Under the pieces are notes generated by a model. The model saw only the letters and a program-made list of their open reading frames with translations, had not been told where the DNA came from and ran no database searches. The translations under genes were made by a program, and so were the position numbers. Shown here piece by piece: positions 50,034-60,556 of a DNA stretch of 64,000 nt. Location: positions 2,142,902-2,206,901 of the forward strand of contig NW_019091363.1 in the NCBI RefSeq assembly GCF_001949145.1, in the 5' to 3' direction. This stretch comes from Acanthaster planci (lineage: Eukaryota; Echinodermata; Asteroidea; Valvatida; Acanthasteridae). Within the stretch, counting starts at the first letter, position 1. The number at the start of each line of letters is the position of its first letter.

Positions 50034-52850
50034 GATGTATTTATCTGCTGACATAAATGTGGCTAAATAATTTAAGATGACCTTTATCTAACTAAATGTA
50101 TTGAAAACAAAAGTAAGCCAATGTTGATATTTTTCTTTAGCTCCAGGAGTAGTCCAATTACCATGCGACTTTTTGTATCTATAGTTTAAAAGCTTTAAAA
50201 TGCCTAAACAGTTCTTGAACTAAGATTTCCCAGTCCAGAAACTTGGACTTCGTGGCCCCGTTGCCCCAAATCAAGCTGAAGGAAGTAAATTTGGTTTTAG
50301 ACACCAAACTGTATGGTGTAGAAATCTTGGAATCAGATTGGTACTTCTCCCAGGTAAAATGACACTTTTCGGGGTTTTGACCCAGAAGAGTGTTCTTTTC
50401 GATTAAGAAAAGGACTTGAAGCAAAACTGGATTCACATTTTCGCTCTGTCAGATTCAGGGGATTGTATCGGTTACGGGTTACCCCATGAAAGAAAGCTTT
50501 TCGGGACGGTTAGAGTTATCCATTTACATTGGTTGTGTCCTGTAATTTCACCGCTGTTAGCTTGAATTTATAGGTTTGTAGATTCGCAGTGGGCTTTACA
50601 TGTATTTTCCGCATATCTTCTGCTGTCAACTGCTTTTCACGCCGGACCTCAAAAATATACTTTTAACGGATCAATGTCATCTTCTCTGCGAGGAGTATCC
50701 ATGTTACATCATGGGAATGTACTGCTCAGAACTAAAATATGTGGCAGGGTTTTCTCTGTCAGTTGTGAGCTCTCCGCTGATGTTTTCATGAATTGACCGT
50801 TTTTGAGAAGTCATGGTGTATAAGTGTAACTGGACTTCTTTTGTAAGTTAAATTTTCAAATGACCCGGCTTCATTCAGAGAACAGTTGGGGCTGGAGAAA
50901 GAAGTGTTTTTTTTACCAGCCTTTCTTCTCAGAATGGGAAGTTAGGAAAATGTGTAATTGTCAACATATACTTTCAAGGTACATCGTATACTGTAGGGCG
51001 TTGTCGACATTGAAAAAGAGGTATTTCAAACATTTCACTTTTTCAGGATGAAACAAGGTCGAAAATCACTTTCCTTTTGGTTTTTGTTCTCTTTGTCTTG
51101 CAGATTTAGCAAGCTACAATTAAAATCATACCATTTACACAGAGTATAAAAACTTGTGTTCTGTAAGTGCAGAGGCTGTTCAAGTAATATAAATGTATAA
51201 ACAGGTTTTGGTTTACATTTTACTTTTGTGTGCCTTGAACTCAACCTCAGAATATTATGCATCAGAAAAGGTGATGCTTTTTTGTACAACATATTCTTGT
51301 TAAATAGTTTATTCGAGTTCCCTTCCAATGTTATTATTATTGTATGATTTGGGTATCTAAACATGTTCGGTGGCAAAGTTTTCAAGTGTAGCTTTTCTAT
51401 GGTGCTGTTAACTGATTTTCACAAATAAGTGATCATTTAAAAGTTATTCAGTGATAATTGAAATTTAAAGTTTAAGTTGACTTCAAATTCGACAGCTGTT
51501 GCAGTAGTTTGTTACTTTTGACGACGTCTAATGATTTATTTATTTTAGGAGTACTTTTTTTTGTAACTGATACTCCTCTGTGGAAGATTTTCCCATGTAG
51601 AGGTGTACTTTGTTTTAAATAAAGCAAAAAGCCCAACAATCCGAGGCAAACTTTTGTGATTGTTTCGGTATCCAAAAGCGAGTGCAGCCCTTAATGTTAA
51701 AATGGGAAGTTAACAAGTTGATTACAATTAGACATGCAGTGCATGCTGCTTTCCACCGGAAAATAGGTGCCATTTTTTCCATCAAACAATATGATTAAAT
51801 CTTTTCATATAAGTGGAATTGTGGTTCAGCATGAGAGATATCACGCACTTTAATTCTTCGTTTAATTTCTGGAATGTTCTTAATTGGGGAAAATGGTTTA
51901 AAGTTTTGCTGATTTAAGTTAATGCCGGGCTGTCGGTTATTATTAAGTAAAAAGCAGCGCTACAGTATACGTAATGGAGAATTGTTTCCTACCACTGGAA
52001 CTAGCCACTGTAATGCATTGTGGTTGGACACGAGCAATGACATTGACACGAAGTTCCAAATTTATCTGCTCGCGTGTGCGAATGGGCCGTTATTTGTCCT
52101 ATCATGTAAAGATTGGGTCTTTTCGTTAACATTCTTTTCAACTCTGTCTTCTGGTTGAAGCCCCAAAGCCTGTTTTCTCTACATCTATTTGAAATTAAAG
52201 TCGGTTCGTTATGATCAGTGTTCTGTAGGCAGGATTATGAGTGTTGTTTATTTTGCTTGTTCCTGTGTTTTATTTCCCTTTAGAGGGTGTAGGCGAGATG
52301 TCTGTTTTCTCAAGATGTTGAATGTCATAAATAATAACAGCGAGTGAAAACACCAGTAGTTCAAGATCAGTACCATGTTTGTGTAAGGTACACGAACATC
52401 ATTGTGCGATCTTTCCAGCTTAAGTGAAAAGGTGCGGCACCTGTATGCGATGCACATCCGTCTGAACGCGGCGGCTTGACGAATGTCGTTTATGCCCACG
52501 TGTACGTGTACTGCGTTTGTCCTTTCGGAGCCACTGTAATGACAGCCAAAAGCTTTCCTGTCGACACCACCCTGTTTTGGCCTGGACCAAGACTGCAAGT
52601 CGTAAATTTACGCAAAATTGTGTATTCTATACACAAATATTCTCAACAATGTGTAACTGTTGCCAACTGCTTGCTGGCTACAGTGATCTAAAATACAAAT
52701 CACAAAATATGGAGGGCCTGGCGTTTCGATCCTAGCAGAATCTTTCTCAAAGACCATGCTTTTTAATCACATAAATGACCTTTTATTTGGAATGACAAGC
52801 AAGCCAAATATGACCAGACAGCTTAAAACAACGCAAGTTTTATCTTGCCG

Positions 52851-52900
52851 CCATAGGCGTACATCCCGGGCATTGGGGTATAACTCCCCCCCCACACACA
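52851..52900 (+). mobile_element. Fragment of a dispersed element with a CCCGGG-containing end
   Basis: Begins CATAGGCGTACATCCCGGGC and continues with a C run and (CA)n. The same kind of end is found inverted near 58870-58904. It stops close to the assembly gap. Confidence 0.4.
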
Positions 52901-52984
52901 CACAAGTGTGTATTTGCCTGCAACTAGGGACCCCCTATTGTTCCTCTTTTGTTTGTACTTAAACTTTTTTAGAAGACCACCCAT

Positions 52985-53011
52985 NNNNNNNNNNNNNNNN
53001 NNNNNNNNNNN
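52985..53011. other. Assembly gap (27 N)
   Basis: Unknown bases. The true gap length may differ. The flanks include C runs and a (CA)n tract, which are common causes of breaks. Confidence 1.
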
Positions 53012-55119
53012 CATCTGGTTATGTGGACTTCGTTTGTGCAGAGGTCCACACTGTGTATGCCATTCCTGCCCACACGAACCCACCCACTCGGGGGTGGACT
53101 ACATGTATCATCATTTCACCCACGTTTTCGTGGTGAGAAAAAAATAAGGCTGATTGCTTATATTATTTACAGCTAAAAAAAAACTTGTTCTACCTTTTTC
53201 AGTGACATACATATCGGTTGTTGGGAAGTCTGAACTGATCATGACACTAGGGGCAATATTCACGATACTGTATTGTACATCTGTTATGTAATACACTCCT
53301 GCAGACCCTCATATGTCAGCCCGGCTCACGGATATGGAAAGTGGCAGTGCTAGTGAAATGACGGAAAATGAGTGCCAAAACAAACAACCCCCCCAAAAAA
53401 TTCCTGGACGAGGATTGCGCCATCCATCTATCCATCTATAGTTAAGTTTTCTTTTCATCAGGGAACGGTGCATAATGCTTTCGGACCATGCCATCCCTTC
53501 AGCACGCCCATCACCCCCCCCCTTCCTGAAAGCTAGATCCTCCCCTGTTACTCGTTCGAATATATGTCGTGTAACTGATCGAATGAAAACAAAAGAAGAG
53601 CTTGCTACAAAGACCCAAACGCACGTGTGGAATGGAACGCGGTGTTTGTTTAGAATTACGAGTGAAGGTGCATTTCTGCTTTAGGAGTAGTAATACCTCG
53701 GGAACGGTGAGTGGATTTTCGATTTCGGACATAAGTTCTTCTGCTTGTAACATTATATATTATGACTTCAAAAACAGTCGATGAAAAAGAAAGCGCCACA
53801 ATAAATCAAGACGCGTGGGACCGACTTGCTTAAAGTCATCAAGAGGAAGGACTTTGAAGGATGCTCGTGGAGGACAAGAATGATATGAAATAAATGATTA
53901 TTGCAGTCCTCTTAAGAAGAGCAGTTTGTATTCTCGGCCAGAGAGCACCTTTTCTTGGAGAATATCACGCCACTCGCTGGCCTGATTGCATGGATTCTGG
54001 TGATAACTTTCTTTAGTCGAGAGCGTCACTTTGAAATTTCCGAATCAGGAATTAATTTAAGAATTGAAGCAATGTTCAGTCTATATGAACGCAAGAAACC
54101 GATCTACAAAATCACCCAAAAATTATTGCATGACAGGAAATACATATTTATTTGAAGCTGATCAGAAAATTGGAAGTAATCAGAAAACAGAAGTTGTAAC
54201 TGAAAAAGACAACTCACGGTAAATATTCCCACTGCTAAACCTAAAAAGTTAAGGACCTTTTACTCCGGTAAATTTCGCATCAGACATTTTTGGACGTCAT
54301 CTTTGAGTCGCATTTGTTTAAGAATAAACCGACCTTTTTGTGTTTGAAATTACAGAATTATTTTATGTGTTAATGATATGTTTTAAGTTGAATTTTATAA
54401 AAGTTCTTAGACTGATTTTCATCTTTTAGTAGTGACATGAAAAAGATCGTATATTCAAAAGTTCCGTTCCATCCGTCATTTACAAACTTCTTTTAATTGT
54501 TCTTCTACGAGAATTACCCCTTGAATCAACTTAATCAAACAGTAGTAGTTTGAGATCTCCAAGCACAAATAAATTAAACATTGGACTTGGTGGTCCCTTT
54601 TGTGTACATTCATATAATTTACAGTGCTTGGAGTTAAAACTTCACCAGTTCCGTCTTTACAGCGCTGCAGAAATTCCGAAATTGAATGTACTAATGCTGT
54701 GTCAGGACAGCAAGATTGCTTGTTCAGCGAACATTTTGTATGGACTATCTCTGTTTGCTTCGAGTCTGTGCAATTTTAAAGGAGATAGATCTGAAGAAAT
54801 GCCAGTACCGTTTTATGCATCATGCATCTTCATTCAAAAAGTACTTCATGAAGAACGCAATCCATCTGATTGTCTTTATTTGGTAATTTTGAATAACTGC
54901 ATTTTGTTTGCATTGATTGTTTCAGCCCAAGACTGCAAAGGTGTTTAACAGTGGCAAAAGTCTATGAAAAAAAATAGTACATTCAAAGATCGCTCTTTTC
55001 GGAGATGGAGCGATTGGCATGGTTGTTCCGGTTTGTATAAACTTTAAAACTTTTACAACAGAAAAAAACACCGACACCTTGAATGAAAGCGATACCATTA
55101 TGATAAACGAGCCGCATTC
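53012..55119. other. Intergenic region, nothing recognised
   Basis: The longest frame (54550-54948, +) has no domain, signal peptide or splice context. I treat it as chance. Confidence 0.5.
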
Positions 55120-57590
55120 CTTATAAATGAGGGGTTTATTACTCAACAGGTACGTAGCTCTTGTACCAGTTGTGTACCCGTATCGGAGGAGGACGAATAG
55201 CCTGGATTACGTGCTTGTAAGTGGCCCGGAGCTCGTGTGGAAGGCCAAGGAGGTCAGATGAAATGCAGAGCTCACTTGCCAGTGGGCGGTCGGATGCGGT
55301 GCGGAGCTCGTTTGGAAGGAGGTCGGATGCGGTGCGGAGCTCGTTTGGAAGGACTTCCGATGGCATCTGGATATCGTTCTGAAAAGTATAAGACAAAGAA
55401 ATCCGCTTTTATTTTTCGGGACTTCTTATTTAAAAATTTGGTATAATTTCTCATTTGAGAATCATAAGTTAATTGGCAGTTAATAAATAAAACTGCGTGC
55501 AATAAACTCTATCACCTTTTTCTTGTAGTAAATTTTTTGGGGGGTGGAACTTTACGCTTAAATGAGAGGACATTCATTTGTCACTGCTCTCGGTTACGTA
55601 CTTTCTTGTCCAAGTCCAGCAGCATTCATATCTGTTCAATGCAGAGAAAATATTACATTACAAAGATAACAGACGAATGTACGGCCTAAACAAAATACCA
55701 TCATTTTTTATCATGTTTGAATTGTTTCGGCATTGAATATTTTGTCAGAAACACCGCCTGCCGTATAATGAACGTGAGTGTTGACGGGTATCTGAGGTTG
55801 ATGCTGCCTTGAATGTCAAGAAAGGGATTTTTGCATATCAAGGCATCCGCTTTCCTTACTTAACAGAGATGCAAATGAGTAATGAAAGTCACCGCTTCAA
55901 TTGTAATCCTTCACATGGGACTATTAATGAAGTTAAGGACCATGCAGAGACACAATTCACTGTGTATAATCCGAGTGCTTGTGTCTACTTATAGGCCTAT
56001 AAGGATAGTTATAACCCATAATCCCATGTCATAAAAAATGGTAGATTACTCTTAAGTAGAAATAAAATTGAAACATGCTGGTTTTATCCCATACCGTCAG
56101 CTCAGATTGTATCAAATTGTTTGAACACACCAGATAACTCTTGGAATCAAAATCGCATGAATGTGATGAAAGCAGAAACGGTGAAATCCCTTTTGCAAAG
56201 AAGACGAATCGGTGATGGCATGATCAGGAATCCAATGCGCATTTGTGCATGAAATCGCTTTCGACTTCAGAAATTATATCAATGACTAAAAACGTATATT
56301 GTCGCGTTTCTTTATTCATCAGACCAGATCAGCCGTGCGTTCCTGACTCGTATCTTCACCGATAAACATGTCTATGACTGTGCACCAATGTATGATACCT
56401 ACCATTATCACGGTCTACTTCGTTTTGTCTTTCCTCTCCAGACGCACACACTTTTGAATGAAAAAAGAAAAGTGGGAAAGCATTACGGAAGACTGGCAGG
56501 TTTCTCCATGAACGTTGTCACTGTAATATTTTCCAAAGTTTGTATCTTTTATGATGTGGCATAAAGAGGGTCAGAATAGTTTCCTTATAGGCCTGCCTAT
56601 GCGTGGAAATGTGGGATTACGGAATGCTAAGCAATGTAGGATTCTCAAAGCTGTTGGTTCATACTCAATAGCTGTTGGTAAGTTCGAGTTTTTGAGATTT
56701 TTACCTCTTACCAATTAATCCGTATGGGTTTATGAACCTTAGTCAAATTGATCTTCGGTACAATTTTGTAAACAGACTCCGTATTGACGGCTATGGGCAA
56801 TCTCATCCGAGTACTTAGTATTGCCGGCTTTTTATTGCATTGAAAGCATTTCCTCGACTTGTTTTGGGGTTGCAAATTACGCACTGTAGCTGTTCAGATT
56901 AAAGAGAAATGAAATATTCTTCAGTTGTTTATGCAAGAGGAGACGCGTTCTGTAAATGTCTGGATTTTTACAATCACTATTGTTGGTGTATGGGCCAAAG
57001 CCAAACACACATCGAAAATTAACTTTTTCAATTTCACTCACCCATTACGACCAGGCCAAGTATGACCAGACAGATCACCAGCTCCACTTTCATGTTGACA
57101 AGATCAATACAAGACTGACCAGAGTACCTTGCAGCGTATGGAATGAATGCTTGCAGTCTGCAACTAAGAAATACACAAGTTAACAATAGTCATAATGTTA
57201 TTAGCAATAATTCCGATTACCAATTAAATGTGTAGGCCTATACATGTAGTGTAACTCGGCAACTAGAATTAGAAGTCATTGCTGGGGTGCTATAGGTGGG
57301 GCACCGCAGTTATGATGTCGCTCGAATTTAACGTGTTCAAACTTTCAGGAGACGAACACTGGCGTGTAGTACAAATGCTGCAGGGGGGGTCCATTTCCAT
57401 TTTCTAGAGCCCATGAAAATATAGTGAAAATTATGAAAACGATAAAATGTGACAAATATACACATTTTACAACTTTTGGAGTAGTTTCAAAGACAATGGA
57501 TCGTTCGATTTGAAAAGAAGTTTTAGTCGTGTTGTGTGAAACATCATCATGAGCTGCAGTAATTGTCACTTACCTGATTGGTACAAGAAT
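55120..57590 (-). CDS. Candidate secreted peptide precursor gene (three exons)
   Basis: Transcribed right to left. Exon 1 is a tiny leader (57590-57574) ending CAG|GTAAGT. Exon 2 (57157-57042) has acceptor TTTCTTAGTTGCAG, 64 leader bases without any ATG, then an ATG at 57093 with A at -3, and donor G|GTGAGT. Exon 3 starts at 55378 after acceptor TATACTTTTCAG. Exon 2 encodes a signal peptide (MKVELVICLVILGLVVM) and exits in phase 1. Direct splicing gives 52 residues with stop TGA at 55272-55274: a short spacer, then two copies of APHRIRPP, each preceded by Lys-Arg, the second ending TGK-stop. This is the layout of a neuropeptide or antimicrobial-peptide precursor, with GK as an amidation signal. 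I recognise no family. If an unseen exon intervenes, a rival frame in exon 3 would be used. Confidence 0.5.
55135..55140 (-). terminator. Poly(A) signal of the secreted-peptide gene
   Basis: AATAAA on the minus strand overlaps tandem TAATAA codons that close the phase-0 frame. It lies about 130 bases past the phase-1 stop, a reasonable short 3'UTR. Confidence 0.4.
55252..55353. repeat. 33-bp minisatellite inside exon 3
   Basis: Units at 55321-55353 and 55288-55320 are identical over 33 bases. A diverged unit follows at 55252-55287 and a weaker one from about 55221. The length is a multiple of three, so every frame repeats as an 11-residue unit. Confidence 0.85.
55272..55378 (-). CDS. Exon 3, phase-1 reading: dibasic-flanked peptide repeats
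   Basis: Read in the phase set by exon 2, it gives ERYPDAIGSPS, then KR-APHRIRPPS, then KR-APHRIRPPTGK and a stop. The repeats correspond to a 33-bp minisatellite. The competing phase-0 reading stays open to a TAATAA at 55137-55142 (LPNELRTASD-type repeats, ending SYVPVE) but would need an additional exon of length 3n+2. Confidence 0.45.
57042..57157 (-). CDS. Exon 2: leader plus signal peptide
   Basis: Coding part 57093-57042: 17 codons plus one base. It has one Lys, one Glu, then an uninterrupted hydrophobic run (LVICLVILGLVVM) typical of a secretory signal peptide. Both splice sites are good. Confidence 0.7.
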
Positions 57591-57613
57591 GCCAAACGTC
57601 TGTCCAGCTTAGT

Positions 57614-57621
57614 CTTAAATA
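57614..57621 (-). promoter_or_regulatory. TATA-like box and initiator of the secreted-peptide gene
   Basis: TATTTAAG on the minus strand starts 31 bases upstream of an initiator-like CATTCTT whose A is at 57590. This is the classical TATA-to-start spacing. The donor GTAAGT follows 17 bases later. Confidence 0.45.
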
Positions 57622-59830
57622 CTTTTTGCCAATTCCCAGCATGCATTTTACAAGCAAATGAATATTCATAACTAAGTGGATATCCACATGTCACTGGCAG
57701 AGTTTAAAGGAATTGTCCGATCAAAGGAGAAAGAGGGATCATCTTGTGATCAGAGACGACAATTTATTACGTTATAATTTAGAAAGTGGCTGATGCTCTA
57801 AGAAGTATTTTACGGTCAACATATCTACTTGATTTAGAAATGCAAAGTTGCAATGCTTCCCTCCCCAAAAAAGCAGAAAAGATAGGACACCAACAGTGGC
57901 AAGTTTGCAAAACAGCCACTTTAAAGCAGCACTTGAGACCTTATGTTTTTGTGTTAATCATTACCTTTTCACGCAAGTTTATACATCCTCGAAAGGGATA
58001 TCATCCAATTATTTGTGCCTCACCAAGAGAAACCTATCGAGGGTATTGTGATATCAATATCTTGAAATGCTATACTTTTTCGTTATTATACGGTCAGAAC
58101 ACTTCAGAGAGTAATAATACAGACAGTAGGAATAACCTCCCTCATAATGAACTTCAGACCATTCGTGAACATCTGGAAGGGTGGATAACAGTTTCCTGAA
58201 ATAACTGCAGTTCTTAATGAATTGGCAGCGTCAGTCCGGGCAGTTGAATTACAGTGTGTGCGCAAACTAAAAAATGAAGTTAAGATCACAATTGGATGAC
58301 TTCGTAAATTTAGATGAAGAAATGGAAGAGGGAATAAAACCGAAACAGGAAGGCAGAAATCAAATCAATTTCGAAGTATTACCTGCATGTAGTTGAGAGC
58401 AGAAACTGCCCTCGAAAGGGGTCTGAAACGAAGCTGTATACTTCTTGTACATTTGCAGGTTTTGAACAGCGCCCAAAGTGTTTGCGATGAGCTCGAGTCT
58501 CCCTAGCTCTTTTATTTTTTGGGGGGCGAGGGTGTGCTTTGCCATAGTGTCCCGTATAGTGTCCAAAGGGTCAGCGCCCCTCCCCTTTGAAATTCTCATT
58601 GCAGGGAAAGCCATCCCCCATAAATCCCCATCCTCAAATTTCCGGCCCAGATTGATGCTACTGTGTGTTCCGACCTTTTGCTTGAAAAAAAAAATGAAAT
58701 CAAAATTACGTTCTTGAGCATGGAGTTCCGTGAAATTTGCCGGCATGACGCTGGCAAGTGCGGAGTCGGTGGTGCAGGCTCAGGCTAGGGGTGCGCATAA
58801 AGTCAGTGACTTGAAAAGTGTCGGGGAATTATTATTGGTAATCCCCCCAGGTGGGAGATAAGCCTATATCCCTCCCCCATCCACCCGGGATCTGCACCTA
58901 TGATAACAAGTAACTAATTCTTTAGAAAGGTTATCATTTGGGCTCTGGTGACTAATATAATGTTCGTTACATCTTTATAAAAAAGTTGAGTCGATCATCT
59001 GGTGAAGCAACAGGTTTCTGGCAGGGTTATTAGAGTATTTATGGTCATTAATTTTATTCTCCCCTTTCCAGACACACTAACTTCATATTGGAAAGTGATT
59101 ACAGTAATGGTTTTCAAGAACCTTGACCGTGCATTTAAATATTGCCCATCGATTTAACGTCAGCCGTGAAACTCTGCTCTCTCAAGTTCCAGTTGGACAA
59201 GGTATTCGCTTTTCAGTGCATCTTAACGAGAAAACCATTTTGATTACCCACTTATGACTCGGAATTTTTAGTTTAGTTAGTTTAGTTTCTTCGACATAAA
59301 AATATATAAAAATATTTCCATGCACATTATGAACGTTGATTTTAAATCGATACAGAATCCTTTCAGTCTCGAGCGTGCGTGCATAATGTATGATTTTAAA
59401 CCTTTAAAATGTCAATCAAACGCCAAACTAACTAACTAACGTCCATAAGAGAGGAGTTTTTGTTATGTTGTAAACTTAAATGCAGAAACTTCCTTTCCCG
59501 TTGAAAAACACTCAATTTATGAATTCCCATTTAGCAACTTTTGTCCCCAATTTTGCGAGAATGACAAAAAGATTCAAAACCTTAGCTGTTGGCAGACAGG
59601 TACATTCGGTACATTCTAAAAAACTATGACTAAAAATAAAATAGTGGTCACTGAATGACGACAAACCACTTTAGGGTGTGCTAAAAACAACTAAGTGACA
59701 AAGTGCAATTAAAATGTGAGAGCAAATCCGTAAGTTTACTAAAGGGAGAGGATTTTTTCCTCCTCCAAAATGTCGAGGAGAACAGGGATGGAAGAGGCCA
59801 CCCTCTAGTGAATTGACGAAAGAGATATAT
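57622..59830. other. Intergenic region, nothing recognised except an element fragment
   Basis: Between the promoter-like site of the peptide gene and the end of the fibrinogen-like pseudogene. Frames at 57786-58199 (+) and 58360-58746 (-) show no family features. Confidence 0.5.
58833..58904 (-). mobile_element. Fragment of the same CCCGGG-ended element, inverted
   Basis: On the minus strand it begins CATAGGTGCAGATCCCGGGT and runs into G-rich sequence, comparable to 52851-52880. Confidence 0.4.
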
Positions 59831-59932
59831 TCACTTGTTTGGTCGTATTTTATGCTTCTTGAGAGACAACGACTTCTTCCAGTTGTTCCATTTGCAACCA
59901 TCGATGTGATGCACGGCTCCGGGGTAGTACTT
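59831..59932 (-). pseudogene. Fibrinogen-like domain, segment 5 (C-terminus)
   Basis: Beyond the inserted element: KYYPGAVHHIDGCKWNNWKK, then SLSLKKHKIRPNK and TGA at 59831-59833. It matches the family's end (YxPG, then GIxWxxWKG, then SLKxTEMKIRP). Confidence 0.85.
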
Positions 59933-59938
59933 TCTATT

Positions 59939-60212
59939 AAAGATCGTGTGGCAAGATGGCGAACTTCACCGTGAATACACGTAAAACGTTGTAATCGCAT
60001 GAGCGCCATTTGAGCAAGCAATACGCCTGCGCATTGCACTGTAATGCACAGGCGCAGGCGCCGCGGCAGGCACGTGCACCTGATGAGCCTGCGCCCAAGC
60101 ATTACCGTAAACTGCGCAGGCGTATCGCTTGCTCAAATGGCGCCCATGGCAATTAAGCTACATCTTTTGGGCAGAGTTATCCATCTTGCGCCTTCGGCGC
60201 TATACGATCTTT
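59939..60212. mobile_element. 274-bp foldback element (hAT-like MITE) inside the fibrinogen-like pseudogene
   Basis: The outer ends are inverted: AAAGATCGTGTGGCAAGATGG at 59939 pairs with CAAGATGG...CGATCTTT at the other end, with an 11-base insert in one arm. Inner arms of 45 bases (60003-60047 and 60099-60143) pair at about 40 positions. The flanks carry the same word: CTTTCTATT on the left, CTTTCATT on the right. That is an imperfect 8-9 bp target-site duplication, as in hAT elements. No coding capacity. Confidence 0.75.
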
Positions 60213-60218
60213 GCTTTC

Positions 60219-60263
60219 ATTGAGATTCGACTGGTAACACCAGTCATACCACCACACACCGTG
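60219..60263 (-). pseudogene. Fibrinogen-like domain, segment 4
   Basis: Reads HGVWWYDWCYQSNLN, the family block 'GAWWYxxCxxSNLNG'. It is one base out of frame with segment 3 and stops at the foldback element. Confidence 0.85.
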
Positions 60264-60267
60264 ACCC

Positions 60268-60408
60268 CTCTTCAGCACAGCTTCCAGTTGGGTGGTTGTC
60301 ATTGTCTTTGTCTTTTGTCGAGAACAACTTGCCATTGTGCTTGCTTGTCAGTGCATCTCCTGCCGTGCTATTGCGATTGTATGAGGCAACCTTGAGCTGA
60401 TAATTGTC
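60268..60408 (-). pseudogene. Fibrinogen-like domain, segment 3 with calcium-site motif
   Basis: Back in the frame of segment 1: DNYQLKVASYNRNSTAGDAL, then HNGKLFSTKDKDNDN, then GSCAEE. It matches the 'GDSLxxHNGxxFSTxDxDND...NCA' block, including the acidic calcium-binding loop. The frame changes on either side. Confidence 0.85.
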
Positions 60409-60413
60409 CCCAG

Positions 60414-60485
60414 AAACTTGAAATTCGCCGTTTTTGCATACACTGTCTCACTGTACCAGTCCTCCAAATCGACCCGTAGCTGCCA
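60414..60485 (-). pseudogene. Fibrinogen-like domain, segment 2
   Basis: In another frame: WQLRVDLEDW, then ETVYAKTANFKF, the strongly conserved 'LRVDLxDxxGxxxYAxYxxFxV' part of the family. It abuts segment 1, so about 60 residues are deleted between them. Confidence 0.82.
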
Positions 60486-60490
60486 CGTCG

Positions 60491-60556
60491 GAATCCAGTA
60501 GGAAAGACTGTGTAGATACCACTGACATCGTAGTCTGCCCCCTGTAATTCCTCGCA
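60491..60556 (-). pseudogene. Fibrinogen-like domain, segment 1 (N-terminal)
   Basis: Follows acceptor TCTCTGACAACAG. It reads CEELQGADYDVSGIYTVFPT, the 'CxEL...SGxYTxxP' opening of fibrinogen-related domains. The reading then runs off the family pattern: the GGGW part and the central core are absent. Confidence 0.75.

Larger units (their letters stand above)
47714..52984. other. Probable 3'UTR and intergenic DNA
   Basis: AT-rich unique sequence with AATAAA at 48672, 50028 and 51618. No open frame here shows domains, splice pairs or codon bias. The transcript end is not determinable. Confidence 0.5.

Noticed and set aside
56313-56574. Open + strand frame of about 85 codons beginning DQISRAFLTRIF
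   Set aside because: No recognisable domain, no start with context, no clear donor. Likely chance.
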